From NCBI GenBank assembly GCA_902542925.1, contig CACBWF010000005.1, forward strand, positions 1 through 45,094: 45,094 bases of DNA, in the 5' to 3' direction. The notes under the pieces are model-generated. The model saw only the letters and a program-made list of their open reading frames with translations. It was not told where the DNA came from and ran no database searches. The position numbers were made by a program, and so were the translations under genes. This stretch comes from an uncultured Alphaproteobacteria bacterium. Lineage in GTDB: Bacteria; Pseudomonadota; Alphaproteobacteria; Methylaequorales; Methylaequoraceae. This document shows, piece by piece, positions 18,350 to 27,562 of this stretch (positions within the stretch are counted from its first letter, which is position 1; every line of letters begins with the position of its first letter).

Positions 18350-18962
18350 ATTAAAATTTTTATTTACTTTCGTTATCGGAATAAACTTTATACCAACAAA
18401 AGTTTATTGTAACCAAAAAATTGTATTGTATGGTGATAGTTTAATGTCGGGTTATGGCTTAAATGAAGAATTCCATTTGTCTACTATTTTAGAAAAAAAT
18501 TTAAAAATGAAGGGTTTTGATGTGAGTCTAACAAATGCAAGTGTTTCTGGTGATACATCATCGGGGGGACTTAACAGATTGAGTTGGTTGCTTCAAGAAA
18601 AAGATATAGATATCTTAGTACTATGTCTTGGTGCTAATGATATGTTAAGAGGAATCAGACCTAATCTTATCAGACAAAACTTAAATAGGATTCTTGAACT
18701 TCTAGAGGAAAAAAAAATAACTGTCCTTTTAGCAGGCATGAAGTCTCAGGAAGCATTTGGACAAGAATACAAAAAAGAATTTGACAAAATATACCCTGAA
18801 CTTGCAAAAAAATTTAATATCGCCTTTTTGCCTTTCTTACTTGAAGGTGTTGCACTAAACCCTAAATTAAATCTACAAGATGGTAAACATCCAAACGCTG
18901 AGGGTATTAATTTGATAAGTAAAAATTTGGAAAAAAAAATAATTAATCTTCTTAGTCGTTAA
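18321..18962 (+). CDS. tesA: periplasmic GDSL arylesterase/lysophospholipase TesA
   Basis: At 213 residues it matches E. coli TesA (208). A hydrophobic signal segment covers about residues 5-30, then block I YGDSLMSGYG with the catalytic Ser40, block III LGANDMLRG with Asn106, and the terminal DGKHPNAEG with Asp187 and His190. It hydrolyses thioesters, aryl esters and lysophospholipids in the periplasm. The first available start is the ATG at 18321; a TTG follows at 18333, and no other start lies before the signal core, so overlap with ybbA appears real. The divergent tesA/ybbA-ybbP order is conserved in proteobacteria and suggests a common role in lipid handling. Confidence 0.9.
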   Translation: MLFNLYKFFILKFLFTFVIGINFIPTKVYCNQKIVLYGDSLMSGYGLNEEFHLSTILEKNLKMKGFDVSLTNASVSGDTSSGGLNRLSWLLQEKDIDILVLCLGANDMLRGIRPNLIRQNLNRILELLEEKKITVLLAGMKSQEAFGQEYKKEFDKIYPELAKKFNIAFLPFLLEGVALNPKLNLQDGKHPNAEGINLISKNLEKKIINLLSR

Positions 18963-19063
18963 TTTTATTTTAGTATTACCATATAATAACAAAAATTCTT
19001 TTATAGTATAGTTTTTATCTCAACTGTTAATTATCATGGTTTCTTAAAACTTGTTATAAATTC

Positions 19064-19543
19064 TTAAATTGGATATTTTAATGTAATATCAGAAAATTTA
19101 TTCCCCTTTAATTCCCATATTTCAAATGTCACACCATCTTCTGGAGTAGTATATTTCCCATCACTGTATTCCTCTACATTCTTGTAATTTATAAGAATTC
19201 CTTTTTTAACAGATCCTAGACTTTTATTAATATTACTTGGCGCTGAAACAAGATAATTTTTTAGTTGCTGACGATGTGAATCTGATAACTTTGATGCTAC
19301 TTTAGTCTCAATCATTATTGTTTCTTTAAGGTCCATACATGGATAAATTAAAAAATCTAATTCGCCTAAACCCAATGCATGATTTTTATAAAAAAGTTCA
19401 ATATTTGTTTCTCTTAGAAAATCAATTTTATTTTCTCTCAATTCAACAGCTAAGGCCATCTGAATAAATCTTTCTTCATAGCCACCTAGTTCCTTGTAAA
19501 CCTTTTTAGAGAGTTTAATAAAAGTGTTTAAAAAATTTATCAT
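19064..19543 (-). CDS. GxxExxY protein, PD-(D/E)XK nuclease fold
   Basis: The 159-residue product shows the family name motif near the N-terminus as GGYEERF (residues 20-26), then GELDFLIYP with Asp63 and MIETKV with Glu79 and Lys81, followed by RQQLKNYL, the usual Q..xY helix. Together these form the PD-(D/E)XK nuclease core. The family is common in environmental bacteria, usually single and widely transferred, and its biological role is not settled. Here it stands alone between tesA and a 317-base intergenic region, with no toxin, restriction or phage partner next to it. Confidence 0.82.
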   Translation of the reverse strand: MINFLNTFIKLSKKVYKELGGYEERFIQMALAVELRENKIDFLRETNIELFYKNHALGLGELDFLIYPCMDLKETIMIETKVASKLSDSHRQQLKNYLVSAPSNINKSLGSVKKGILINYKNVEEYSDGKYTTPEDGVTFEIWELKGNKFSDITLKYPI

Positions 19544-19860
19544 TTAATCACCTAATGATTATGTTAGTTCAAAAGAATCTTCTTTGATATTGTTCAATAA
19601 TTACATTCACTTTATGTAAAATTTTACAAAATAGTAGCACAAATTATTAAAATAACTTTGATTTTTATTTTTAGAAAAATCGAAATGAAAAACAAAATAA
19701 ATCTTAGGTATTTGATTTGGAATAAAAATAGCAATACAATTAAATTTTACTAATCAATTAACCCATTAACTACATATTTCTTCCAAAAAAATGATAGGAA
19801 AAATTGATAATGATTTTATTGTCTTGTTTTATAATAATATTAAGAGATACAGATTGAATA
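19544..19860. other. 317-base intergenic region between divergent genes
   Basis: This is the longest gene-free stretch of the window. It must contain the promoters of the GxxExxY gene (minus) and the methyltransferase gene (plus). I see only a 22-codon plus-strand frame starting with ATG at 19685, which is not convincing, and short A/T inverted repeats. No tRNA-like, riboswitch-like or insertion-element structure was seen. Confidence 0.5.
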
Positions 19861-20778
19861 ATGAAATTAAACAAACTTACAAAATTAACAACAAATTTCT
19901 ATAATCAATACCCTTTTCCGAGATTAAGTAATCAGAAGATTTTATCACTATCAAAAAAGATAAATAATCTACTTTTAAAAATGGGTTTCCCAAAAAAACT
20001 ATTAAGTCAGCCCTTAAATGTTTTAGATGTAGGTTGTGGAACAGGAAGTTTTTCTTTAAGTTTTGGATATGCAAACCCAAACAGTAAAATAATAGCATTT
20101 AATATAAGCAAATCCTCAATTGAATACGCCAAAAAACAAGCAAAATCTCTTAAAATTAAAAATATAAAATTTGTAGAGGCAGATATTTTTAATCTCCCAG
20201 ACCAAATTACATCTATTAAATATAATCTTATTTGGTGTAGAGGAGTTTTACATCATACTCATGACCCAACATTAGCTTTAAAAATAATTTCAAGTTTAGT
20301 AAAGTCCAAAAATTTTTTGGTAGTCGGACTTTATCATAGAGGTCGTTATTTAGTCACAATAATGCGTTTTATATTAAAAATATTAGCTGGAAAAGATATT
20401 AAAAAAAAAGTAAAATTTGCAAGATTACTATTTCCTAGACACTGTTATAACCATATAAATAAGGGTTTTGAAAGTGATGCACCAAGGTCTAGAGAAATTG
20501 AGGATACTTGTTTAGCAGATAAATTTGCCGTTCCCAAAGAAAGTCATCATACTTTTTTTAGAACAAATGTTTATATGAATAACTTTGGTTTTAAAATTAT
20601 TTATAAAAATGCTTCAAAACCAGAAAATAGAATAAGAAGAGAAAAATGGATATTTAAGTTATTAAATCTTTTTCCATTTTTGTCTGATTCCGCTAAAAAT
20701 GATCTTGTTGATGACATATCAGGTATTAGTTTAAACAAAGAATTTCTTCTAATCATGGGAAAAAAAGATACTAAATAA
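19861..20778 (+). CDS. class I SAM-dependent methyltransferase with YNQYPFPR motif
   Basis: The protein has 305 residues. It starts with FYNQYPFPR (residues 13-21), a string shared by a family of environmental methyltransferases of unknown target, then the SAM-binding motif LDVGCGTGSFS at about 55-65 and a post-motif FNISKSSIEYAKKQAK. WCRGVLHHTHDP near residue 122 is the motif IV region. The C-terminal 120 residues are basic and contain a His/Arg-rich stretch. Sugar or small-molecule methylation in the surface-glycan island is plausible but not shown. It is monocistronic between two minus-strand genes. Confidence 0.8.
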   Translation: MKLNKLTKLTTNFYNQYPFPRLSNQKILSLSKKINNLLLKMGFPKKLLSQPLNVLDVGCGTGSFSLSFGYANPNSKIIAFNISKSSIEYAKKQAKSLKIKNIKFVEADIFNLPDQITSIKYNLIWCRGVLHHTHDPTLALKIISSLVKSKNFLVVGLYHRGRYLVTIMRFILKILAGKDIKKKVKFARLLFPRHCYNHINKGFESDAPRSREIEDTCLADKFAVPKESHHTFFRTNVYMNNFGFKIIYKNASKPENRIRREKWIFKLLNLFPFLSDSAKNDLVDDISGISLNKEFLLIMGKKDTK

Positions 20779-20928
20779 TTGATCATTGTCATCATCATTT
20801 TATAAGAAATAAAATTTACGAATTACCAGCTAAAGTTTATAAAATTTTATTAGCTTGCTCGTTAGATAAATCACATCAAAATAATGTAATCTCTGTAATA
20901 CCTAAAATTTCTTTCATCACATTTGCAA

Positions 20929-22275
20929 TTAGTCCAAAAGGATTTTTTCTAGATACTTACCAACAATTTCATTTCCATTAAAACTAAAATGTCCACTTGT
21001 ATCTCCATATTCAAATGCAAATAATTTTTTTAAATTTTTATTTTTGGATAAAATTTCTCTCAAATCATAATATTCTATTTGTTGACCCAATAATATTTGT
21101 TTTACTTTTAAACTATCTTTGTGAGTATTTTTGATATTTTTTTCATGTGGAATATTTATAAAAATTAACTCTGAATTAATCTTATCTGATATTCTTTTTG
21201 CTTCTTTTATAATTTGTTCAAATCTTTTAAAATCAAACTCTTCAAGTTGATTAGATTTTAAATATCTTGAATTTATCTTATTTCTAATACTCTTTATAAA
21301 TAATCTGTTCTTAGAAAAAAATATTTCATTAATTGATTTTAGAGGTACCTCAGTATCTGACCTTTGTAAGAATTTGTTTATATAAAAATCGTTTAATAGA
21401 ATTTCTATTTCTTTATTTTTTTCAAATAAATTTTGAGAATAGTCTTTCAATAAATAATTATCAAATTTTTTTATTTTTTTGTAATAGTCCATATCACTCA
21501 AATCATTTCCTTCGTAATGAATCCAAATAATTTTTTTTGGATTTAATTTTTGTGCATATTCTTTTATTATGCCAAGGTTTATAATTGGTCCATTTCCAGA
21601 AATTCCTAAATTCAATGAATTTCCTACTAATTCATTAAAGATGTTTATAAAATGATTATTATCTGGGAGACAACAACCTTCGGTAAAAGAATCTCCAACA
21701 AATAAGTAATCAACTTTATTATCCCACGAATAGTCCAAGTTATTGAATCCATGCCTATCGCTTAAAAATTTATGATGTTGTCCATACTCGTTCTTACTTA
21801 TTATCAAAGTATTAGGGGTGTATGCGAGAGGTGTCAAACCTATATCTTCTTTAAAAACTCGAAAGGCAGGATGAGCTTTACCTCCATTAACATTAATATC
21901 ATCTGCAACTTGCCTTTTAGTTCTAGTATCATAATTATAATCAAAAACTAATGAATTTGTGAGAATAGCATATCTTTTAACAGTAAGATAATATTCAAAA
22001 ATTATAATTGGAAAAATAAAGCAGCCTAATAATATTAAGGTGTAAAACGAACTAAAAACTCTTTTTTTGTAATTCCAAATTAGCAACACAGCTATAACAA
22101 AGGATATTAATATTATTATAAATAGTTGTGATGAATAATTTTCAGAAAAAATTTCTTTATTTAAATAACCTAAGTGTATTCCTAAAATTCTATAAAATGA
22201 AAATACAATCAGAATAAATAAAAGTAATAAAATAAATTTGATAATTATACTTGATAATTTCTCAATTAAATTCAT
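20929..22275 (-). CDS. SGNH/GDSL hydrolase-like protein with three N-terminal membrane spans
   Basis: The protein has 448 residues. Three hydrophobic segments (about 10-32, 50-67 and 78-97) precede a soluble domain. That domain has the full SGNH set: FVGDSFTEG with Ser196, HYEGNDLS with Asn257 and, near the end, DTSGH with Asp425 and His429. It probably acts on the periplasmic side. Proteins of this layout accompany MBOAT or acyltransferase-3 systems that O-acylate exported polysaccharides, and may act as transferase or esterase. It is a single gene on the minus strand between a methyltransferase and an oxygenase gene, both on the plus strand. Confidence 0.78.
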   Translation of the reverse strand: MNLIEKLSSIIIKFILLLLFILIVFSFYRILGIHLGYLNKEIFSENYSSQLFIIILISFVIAVLLIWNYKKRVFSSFYTLILLGCFIFPIIIFEYYLTVKRYAILTNSLVFDYNYDTRTKRQVADDINVNGGKAHPAFRVFKEDIGLTPLAYTPNTLIISKNEYGQHHKFLSDRHGFNNLDYSWDNKVDYLFVGDSFTEGCCLPDNNHFINIFNELVGNSLNLGISGNGPIINLGIIKEYAQKLNPKKIIWIHYEGNDLSDMDYYKKIKKFDNYLLKDYSQNLFEKNKEIEILLNDFYINKFLQRSDTEVPLKSINEIFFSKNRLFIKSIRNKINSRYLKSNQLEEFDFKRFEQIIKEAKRISDKINSELIFINIPHEKNIKNTHKDSLKVKQILLGQQIEYYDLREILSKNKNLKKLFAFEYGDTSGHFSFNGNEIVGKYLEKILLD

Positions 22276-22448
22276 ATCTTGTCAAATTTAAAAAAAATAT
22301 TGGTTATAAATTTTTATTTTTAATTAGTTCATTATATATCTATATAAAATTAAATTTTAATAGAAAATAAATAAAAAATGATTTTAAACTTTAAATTTTA
22401 TAATAAACATGTAGTTTACATATTTAAAAAATATTTTGAAAAAAACTT

Positions 22449-23423
22449 ATGAAAAGCTCATCAGAGAAATTTTATAGACATAAAGAAAGAGAAAATAGAT
22501 TAAATAAATTAAAAAATAAAAAAAAAGTTTTTTATGACTTTCCTCTATCTAAGGCCTTTTCTCTTGATAAGAATGAATACAATGATTTGTGTAATGTTTG
22601 TAATATTTATCTTTGGGAATCTCTTAAACATTCATTTCCAAAGAAACAATACAGTTTAAACAACAAAATCTTTTATGATCATTTGGAAGACATTCTTAAA
22701 CTTCCAAATAGAACGCCTAATGGTATGATTGTACCTTACTTTGAAAATTTCAAAAGTTATAATCTAATCCATGACACCCTTTCGACTATACTTGAAAAAA
22801 ATGGATTCATTGATCACTTCTCAGAAATACAAAGTACTTTCAAGATACGGGTTATATCTAACAAAATTAAGGGTAAAGCTGTCAATAGAGAAACATCGTC
22901 TTTTAAAATTCATACAGATATTTGGTCATCTGAACCTATTTCACACTTACTAATAAACATACCAATACTTGGAAATTCCAAGGAAATTGGTATTAACTTT
23001 TTTCATCCTGAACAAGATCTTTCTGGTTTTAACATGAGCTTAGATAATTATGGAAAAGCTGAAAATTTATTAAAAAAAATTAAACCTTATAAAATGTTAT
23101 TTAATAAAGGGCTTATGTTTTTTTCTGATGCATACGCCCTACATCAAACATTTGTGTCACAGAAAATTGCAAGAAAAAAAATTGATGGAAGACTCTCTAT
23201 TGATATAAGAGTAATTTTTAAAAATCTTTTACCAAATGAAAAAAAAACAAAAAATAGAAAAACTCCTGAAAATTATATTCCTGTAAATCAATGGAAAAAG
23301 TTTTCAAGGAATCAGATATTGGTTAATAGATGGAGAATAAATAGCTTTATAAAAAAAAAAGAAAAGAAGCAAACGAAAAAAGAAAATATTGGAATCAAGT
23401 TTTGTGAGTATAGCAAAGGCTGA
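22449..23423 (+). CDS. 2-oxoglutarate/Fe(II) oxygenase-like protein
   Basis: I infer this family from spacing rather than a clear full-length match. KIHTDIW supplies an HxD pair (H155, D157), AYALHQTF a distal His232, and GRLSIDIR an Arg (248 or 254) that could hold 2-oxoglutarate. That is the order HxD...H...R expected of the double-stranded beta-helix enzymes. The N-terminal 120 residues are basic and the C-terminal 50 are very lysine-rich. The protein has 324 residues and no signal peptide. It is followed after 8 bases by a glycosyltransferase gene, so the two are probably one operon. A hydroxylation step on a nucleotide sugar or lipid precursor is possible. Confidence 0.6.
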   Translation: MKSSSEKFYRHKERENRLNKLKNKKKVFYDFPLSKAFSLDKNEYNDLCNVCNIYLWESLKHSFPKKQYSLNNKIFYDHLEDILKLPNRTPNGMIVPYFENFKSYNLIHDTLSTILEKNGFIDHFSEIQSTFKIRVISNKIKGKAVNRETSSFKIHTDIWSSEPISHLLINIPILGNSKEIGINFFHPEQDLSGFNMSLDNYGKAENLLKKIKPYKMLFNKGLMFFSDAYALHQTFVSQKIARKKIDGRLSIDIRVIFKNLLPNEKKTKNRKTPENYIPVNQWKKFSRNQILVNRWRINSFIKKKEKKQTKKENIGIKFCEYSKG

Positions 23424-23431
23424 TATATCAA

Positions 23432-24748
23432 ATGGTTGATCGTCCACTTTGTCATATTGCTTATAATAAAATTAATAAATTACCAAGTAAACCCTACAAA
23501 ATGTTACTTGCATGCTCACCTGATCGAGCGCATCAAAAGCATACCACAACTGAAATGCAAAAAATTTTGTCAAAAAATTTTGAAATTACCAATTTTTCGA
23601 TATTTAATGCTCTTTATAATTTTGGTAGAGTCAAGACCCAGAAAAAAATATTCAGTATGATTTCTAATTTTGACGTTTTTATGATTTGGTTATCCAAACC
23701 AGCGCTAGATTTTAATTTTTATAAAAAACTAAAAAAAATAAACCCTTCTTTAATAATAGTTTATCTAGAGGGTGATTCAGAGATTATATTTCCTAATTAT
23801 ACTAAAAAATTGATTGGGGACTTTGATCTATATGTCTCATTAGATAGTTTAGATGCAACAGATGTAGCAGCTCAGATGGGTTGCAAATCAATATGTTTAG
23901 GGAATGTAATTTCTCAAAAAGATTTTTATCATATCCAAAATACAAAAAAAAAATATGATGTTATGTTTTATGGTGGCTTAAAGTTTCAAGGTGGTTCTAG
24001 ACAACAAATTCTTGAGTTTCTAAAGCAACAGGGTGTACCCATTCATTGTTTTGGCAAATCATTTGGTTACGTTTCTGGAAAAGAACTAAACAAAAAAATA
24101 AATGAATCTAAAATTTTAATATCTTTCAATCAAGCTGGGTATAATCCAATAAGTTTCAACTTTCCAAAAAATTATAAGATTGGTATGCACTTGAAAGCAA
24201 AAATATTTGAACCAATACTTTGTAAAACTTTTGTCTTATCAGAAGAAATTGAAAATATGGAAAGGTTTTATGAGCCAAATAAAGAACTGGTTTCTTTTAA
24301 AGATAAATTTGATTTAGTAGAAAAAATAAGATTCTTTCTTAAGAACAATTCAAAAAGAGAACAAATAGCATTAGCTTCTTACAAAAAAACAATAAAATTT
24401 TTTGAATCGAAAAAGCAAGTTAAAAAAATGTCCAATATAATTGTTAAAATTATTAATGAAAGAAGAGGATCTGTTGAACAATTTGAATATCTGAACGAAA
24501 AGTATAGAATCAAACTTATTTCAGAAAAAGGAGAGTACAGAGTAAAAAATTCAGCTTTTGTAAACTTTAATGCCCAATTAGTACATAGACATATTATTAA
24601 TTTTAAATTTCAGCAAGCATTGTTAGATATGACTGCTTTTATTTATGGAATTCCTATTATTTTTATTAGAAATAAAATTTATTTTTTTTTAGGAGGCATT
24701 TACGGAAAACTAAAAAAGTTACTAAAAATTCCGTATCGCTTAACATAA
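23432..24748 (+). CDS. CgeB-like glycosyltransferase, GT-B fold
   Basis: The 438-residue protein has a two-domain GT-B look. The N-terminal domain (to about 165) ends with a DLYVSLDSLDATD segment, and the second domain begins with VMFYGGLKFQGGSR. The C-terminal donor-site motif is KAKIFEPILCKTFVLSE near residue 266, matching the R/K.FE...G.P.. pattern of CgeB and related family 1-type glycosyltransferases. The last 80 residues form a tail with hydrophobic patches that may contact the membrane. It follows the oxygenase gene by 8 bases, with an AAAGG ribosome-site candidate inside that gene's end. Donor and acceptor are unknown. Confidence 0.75.
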   Translation: MVDRPLCHIAYNKINKLPSKPYKMLLACSPDRAHQKHTTTEMQKILSKNFEITNFSIFNALYNFGRVKTQKKIFSMISNFDVFMIWLSKPALDFNFYKKLKKINPSLIIVYLEGDSEIIFPNYTKKLIGDFDLYVSLDSLDATDVAAQMGCKSICLGNVISQKDFYHIQNTKKKYDVMFYGGLKFQGGSRQQILEFLKQQGVPIHCFGKSFGYVSGKELNKKINESKILISFNQAGYNPISFNFPKNYKIGMHLKAKIFEPILCKTFVLSEEIENMERFYEPNKELVSFKDKFDLVEKIRFFLKNNSKREQIALASYKKTIKFFESKKQVKKMSNIIVKIINERRGSVEQFEYLNEKYRIKLISEKGEYRVKNSAFVNFNAQLVHRHIINFKFQQALLDMTAFIYGIPIIFIRNKIYFFLGGIYGKLKKLLKIPYRLT

Positions 24749-24878
24749 TTTTTAATTAAAAAATATAAAAAATCTTGATTTTATAATGAGCTTATTTAGT
24801 TTTTTTTCTCAAAAATTATAAAGTCTTTATTTATAAATTTAAAAGACTGTTTCTTCTTTTTTGAAAAATATTGATATT

Positions 24879-25595
24879 TTACTTTTTAATAGAAAACTCA
24901 AATTGATTTTTCAGAAAATGTAAAGAGTTTTTAGTGGGTAATCCGGTAATTTGACATGTCCACTTTGGAACGATACCGCCATTGCAGCTCAAATGGTACA
25001 TACCATAATTCCAGGTGTAAATATCACCAGATTTCCAATGAGACAGCACAGAATTTCCTATTTGCAAAAAATGTCCCCAATGCCAATCTTCTAGAAACAG
25101 TAAATATCTTTTGACATTTTCTTTTTTATCGTTAATTTTTTTTGCTTTTTCCGCAACTGCTCTATGAACGTCAAAATGCCAAGGTGTTGCCTGCCCGGGA
25201 TCCTGTTTAAAACAAGCGATAGTTGAGAATCTTAACTTCGTTAATTTTTTTATTTCCATAAATTCATCAGGAAGTTCATCTCTATTATCAATCCATTGAG
25301 TATATTGTGAATTGTGTTTTGTATACCATTTCCTAAAAAAATCAATTTTCTGAGCAGCAATGGTATATGGATCTAATTGATTAGGAATTTTTTTTCCATT
25401 TTTAAAATCCTCTGGGTAAATTTCGCAGCTGTGTTCCGAGCCTTTATTTGACAGTTTTTTTTTTATTTTAGAAAAATCAAGGTCAATTATTCTACCTACA
25501 TATTGGCAATCAGTTGATTGTACAGATGGATCATAATGCCAATCACCCAAACTTTTTTTATACTCTAAAACACTTTTAAAAACTTTATTTTTCAT
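24879..25595 (-). CDS. 2-oxoglutarate/Fe(II) oxygenase-like protein (Asp/Asn hydroxylase type)
   Basis: The 238-residue protein has the facial triad in TPWHFDVHR (His140, Asp142) and GMYHLSCNGG (His201). WKSGDIYTWN just before the last His and WTCQITG after it resemble the end of the aspartyl/asparaginyl beta-hydroxylase and related folds. It probably uses Fe(II) and 2-oxoglutarate to hydroxylate a small molecule or a residue. Its start overlaps the upstream PLP-enzyme gene by 11 bases, so the two products are likely made together. It is a different subfamily from the oxygenase-like gene at 22.4 kb. Confidence 0.75.
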   Translation of the reverse strand: MKNKVFKSVLEYKKSLGDWHYDPSVQSTDCQYVGRIIDLDFSKIKKKLSNKGSEHSCEIYPEDFKNGKKIPNQLDPYTIAAQKIDFFRKWYTKHNSQYTQWIDNRDELPDEFMEIKKLTKLRFSTIACFKQDPGQATPWHFDVHRAVAEKAKKINDKKENVKRYLLFLEDWHWGHFLQIGNSVLSHWKSGDIYTWNYGMYHLSCNGGIVPKWTCQITGLPTKNSLHFLKNQFEFSIKK

Positions 25596-26469
25596 TATAT
25601 CTCATATCTCCTAATAGTTCTGATATACATACTCTTCTCCATCTGCTTCCCCTATCAAAATCTCCAAATCGTTTGTGATTTTTATCCGTTATACCATAAA
25701 TTACGCAATCACTGGGTTCAATATTTAAATTTTTACAAATTTGCAACTGTTTTTTTCTATATTTATTATGATTATAGTCAGGAGAAAAATTTTTACAAAT
25801 TTCATACCCAATTCCTGCCGATATTTTTGGCAACATCTCCATGGAATTAATGACATCAAGTGGATCGTCTGAAAATTCTTTTTTACATCTTAAACCAATC
25901 CTTAGTCTATGAGTTCCATAAAAGGCCTTACTCATACTAAAACACAACTCTTTGATACAATTAAAATTTAAGTTAAAGTTTAAATTTCTGCAAATTGAGT
26001 AATAGGCACAATCAATTAAGACAGGAACATTTAATTTCTCACAAGTTTTTAAAACAATAATTGTTTCCGGATGTTCAGACCCAAAATCACTGAAAGGTAA
26101 GGATATTATAACTGCATCTTCCTCTCTTATTTCATCTTCTTCTAAAAATTTCCAATTTTTGTAATTATTCCTCCATGATAACTGATGATAGAGAAAATCT
26201 CCTTTGAAACAGCGCATTCTGCAATTTTTGTAAGATGCAAAAAAAAAATCAAAACTTTGACTGGTTCCAGATGAAAAACTCAATTGGTTAAAATCTTCTA
26301 TGCCTTTTAGGTTATTTAAAGTACTTGATTTAATCCATTCAAAATAGGTTGTAACAAATTTTTTTACAATTTCAGAATCATAAAGATATTTATCATTAAT
26401 TTTATTTTTGATAAAATCATGAATTTCAGAATTTGGTACGCCTAAATTTTTTCTTCCGTCAAAGTCCAT
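25585..26469 (-). CDS. fold-type I PLP-dependent enzyme, short aminotransferase-like
   Basis: Three landmarks of the aminotransferase fold are visible: FSSGTSQSFDFF (residues 65-76) as the phosphate-binding turn, PVLIDCAYYS with Asp153 and Tyr156 to hold the cofactor, and FSMSKAFYGTHRLRIGL with the Schiff-base Lys181 followed by the usual Arg. At 294 residues it is about 80-100 shorter than class I/II aminotransferases, and the normal C-terminal small domain is much reduced, although GSRWRRVCIS could provide the substrate-carboxylate Arg. It may be an aminotransferase, a lyase or a decarboxylase. Overlap with the oxygenase gene suggests a joint pathway. Confidence 0.72.
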   Translation of the reverse strand: MDFDGRKNLGVPNSEIHDFIKNKINDKYLYDSEIVKKFVTTYFEWIKSSTLNNLKGIEDFNQLSFSSGTSQSFDFFFASYKNCRMRCFKGDFLYHQLSWRNNYKNWKFLEEDEIREEDAVIISLPFSDFGSEHPETIIVLKTCEKLNVPVLIDCAYYSICRNLNFNLNFNCIKELCFSMSKAFYGTHRLRIGLRCKKEFSDDPLDVINSMEMLPKISAGIGYEICKNFSPDYNHNKYRKKQLQICKNLNIEPSDCVIYGITDKNHKRFGDFDRGSRWRRVCISELLGDMRYNEK

Positions 26470-26535
26470 AATTATTTAAAAACCTACATTATCTTTTGAT
26501 TATCGTCAAAAGTAATTTGAGGCATTTAACATTAA

Positions 26536-27552
26536 TTAAGAATACATTGGTCTCGATTTTAATAAACTAAACTCAACAGTATAATGAAAAATAAAAGCAA
26601 AGATATTCACAACTAAGAAATAAGAAACTATTCCAATATTAAATGAAAATTTAATCATTGAAGTGAGAAATATTATATGAAACAAATAAATCGGATAACT
26701 AATTCTTGCTAAAAAACCAAAAATTGTTTGTATATTCTTACTATTAATTTTAATCCTTGATAAAATTAGCAGAGCCGTACCAAAAAAAGTTCCTGTAATA
26801 ATAAAAAAACTCTGCTGAAAAAAAGAAGAATAATTTAATAACGTTTTATTCGAGGATATATGGATGAAAAATATTAAACCAATAAAGAAAAATAAAAGAA
26901 TAGATTTTTTACCAATTTGATCCCTAATCAAGTAGGCTAAGAAACCATACGCAATCGAGTCTAATCGAAATAAGACACTTCTTCTTACATTTTCTCCCCA
27001 TCCGTGTTCAAATTCAAATATTAATCGCAAAAAAAAATAGATTAAGAGTAAGATTAAAGTATTCCTTATAAGATTTTCTTTTAATAATTTTATTTTGCAC
27101 ATAAGCATAAGATATATTGGAAAAAAAATGTAAAACCATTCCTCTACAGACAAACTCCAACCTACAGAAAAAAAATTGTAACTCGGCGTATCACTGATAA
27201 AATTTTGTAAATAAAATAAATGCTTGATTAGATTTTTAAGATCTCCATACCCTAATAAAATTGTAGAACATATTATTGCAATAAAATATGGAGGTATCGT
27301 TCTTATCCATCTTCTGATTAAAAAAATCTTATAATTATAAAATTTTTTTCCATTTACAACATAGATAATTTGTTTTGCTAATACAAAACCAGAAAGAACA
27401 AAAAAAACTTCAACTGCTAAAATCGTTAATATTTCAAACCGATATTGATCTAAAAAATAAATTTCATAATGCGTAAGTGCAACAATTGATGCAGCTAAAT
27501 ACCTTATCAAATCAAGAAATAAAAAGTGATCTTTTGAATTCTCCTTCTCCAT
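26536..27552 (-). CDS. acyltransferase-3 (OafA/YrhL) family membrane protein
   Basis: The 338-residue integral membrane protein has about ten hydrophobic segments and the family landmarks: LDLIRYLAA with the following THY His in span 1, WIRTIPPYFIAI (the R..PPY motif), and SVGWSLSVEEWFYIFFP. Such enzymes carry acetyl or other acyl groups across the inner membrane and place them on exported glycans. The start is the ATG ending at 27552; one codon upstream is a TTG. It lies 10 bases after the DUF5989-like small gene and 66 bases before the PLP-enzyme gene. Confidence 0.88.
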   Translation of the reverse strand: MEKENSKDHFLFLDLIRYLAASIVALTHYEIYFLDQYRFEILTILAVEVFFVLSGFVLAKQIIYVVNGKKFYNYKIFLIRRWIRTIPPYFIAIICSTILLGYGDLKNLIKHLFYLQNFISDTPSYNFFSVGWSLSVEEWFYIFFPIYLMLMCKIKLLKENLIRNTLILLLIYFFLRLIFEFEHGWGENVRRSVLFRLDSIAYGFLAYLIRDQIGKKSILLFFFIGLIFFIHISSNKTLLNYSSFFQQSFFIITGTFFGTALLILSRIKINSKNIQTIFGFLARISYPIYLFHIIFLTSMIKFSFNIGIVSYFLVVNIFAFIFHYTVEFSLLKSRPMYS

Positions 27553-27562
27553 CAATTCGCAT

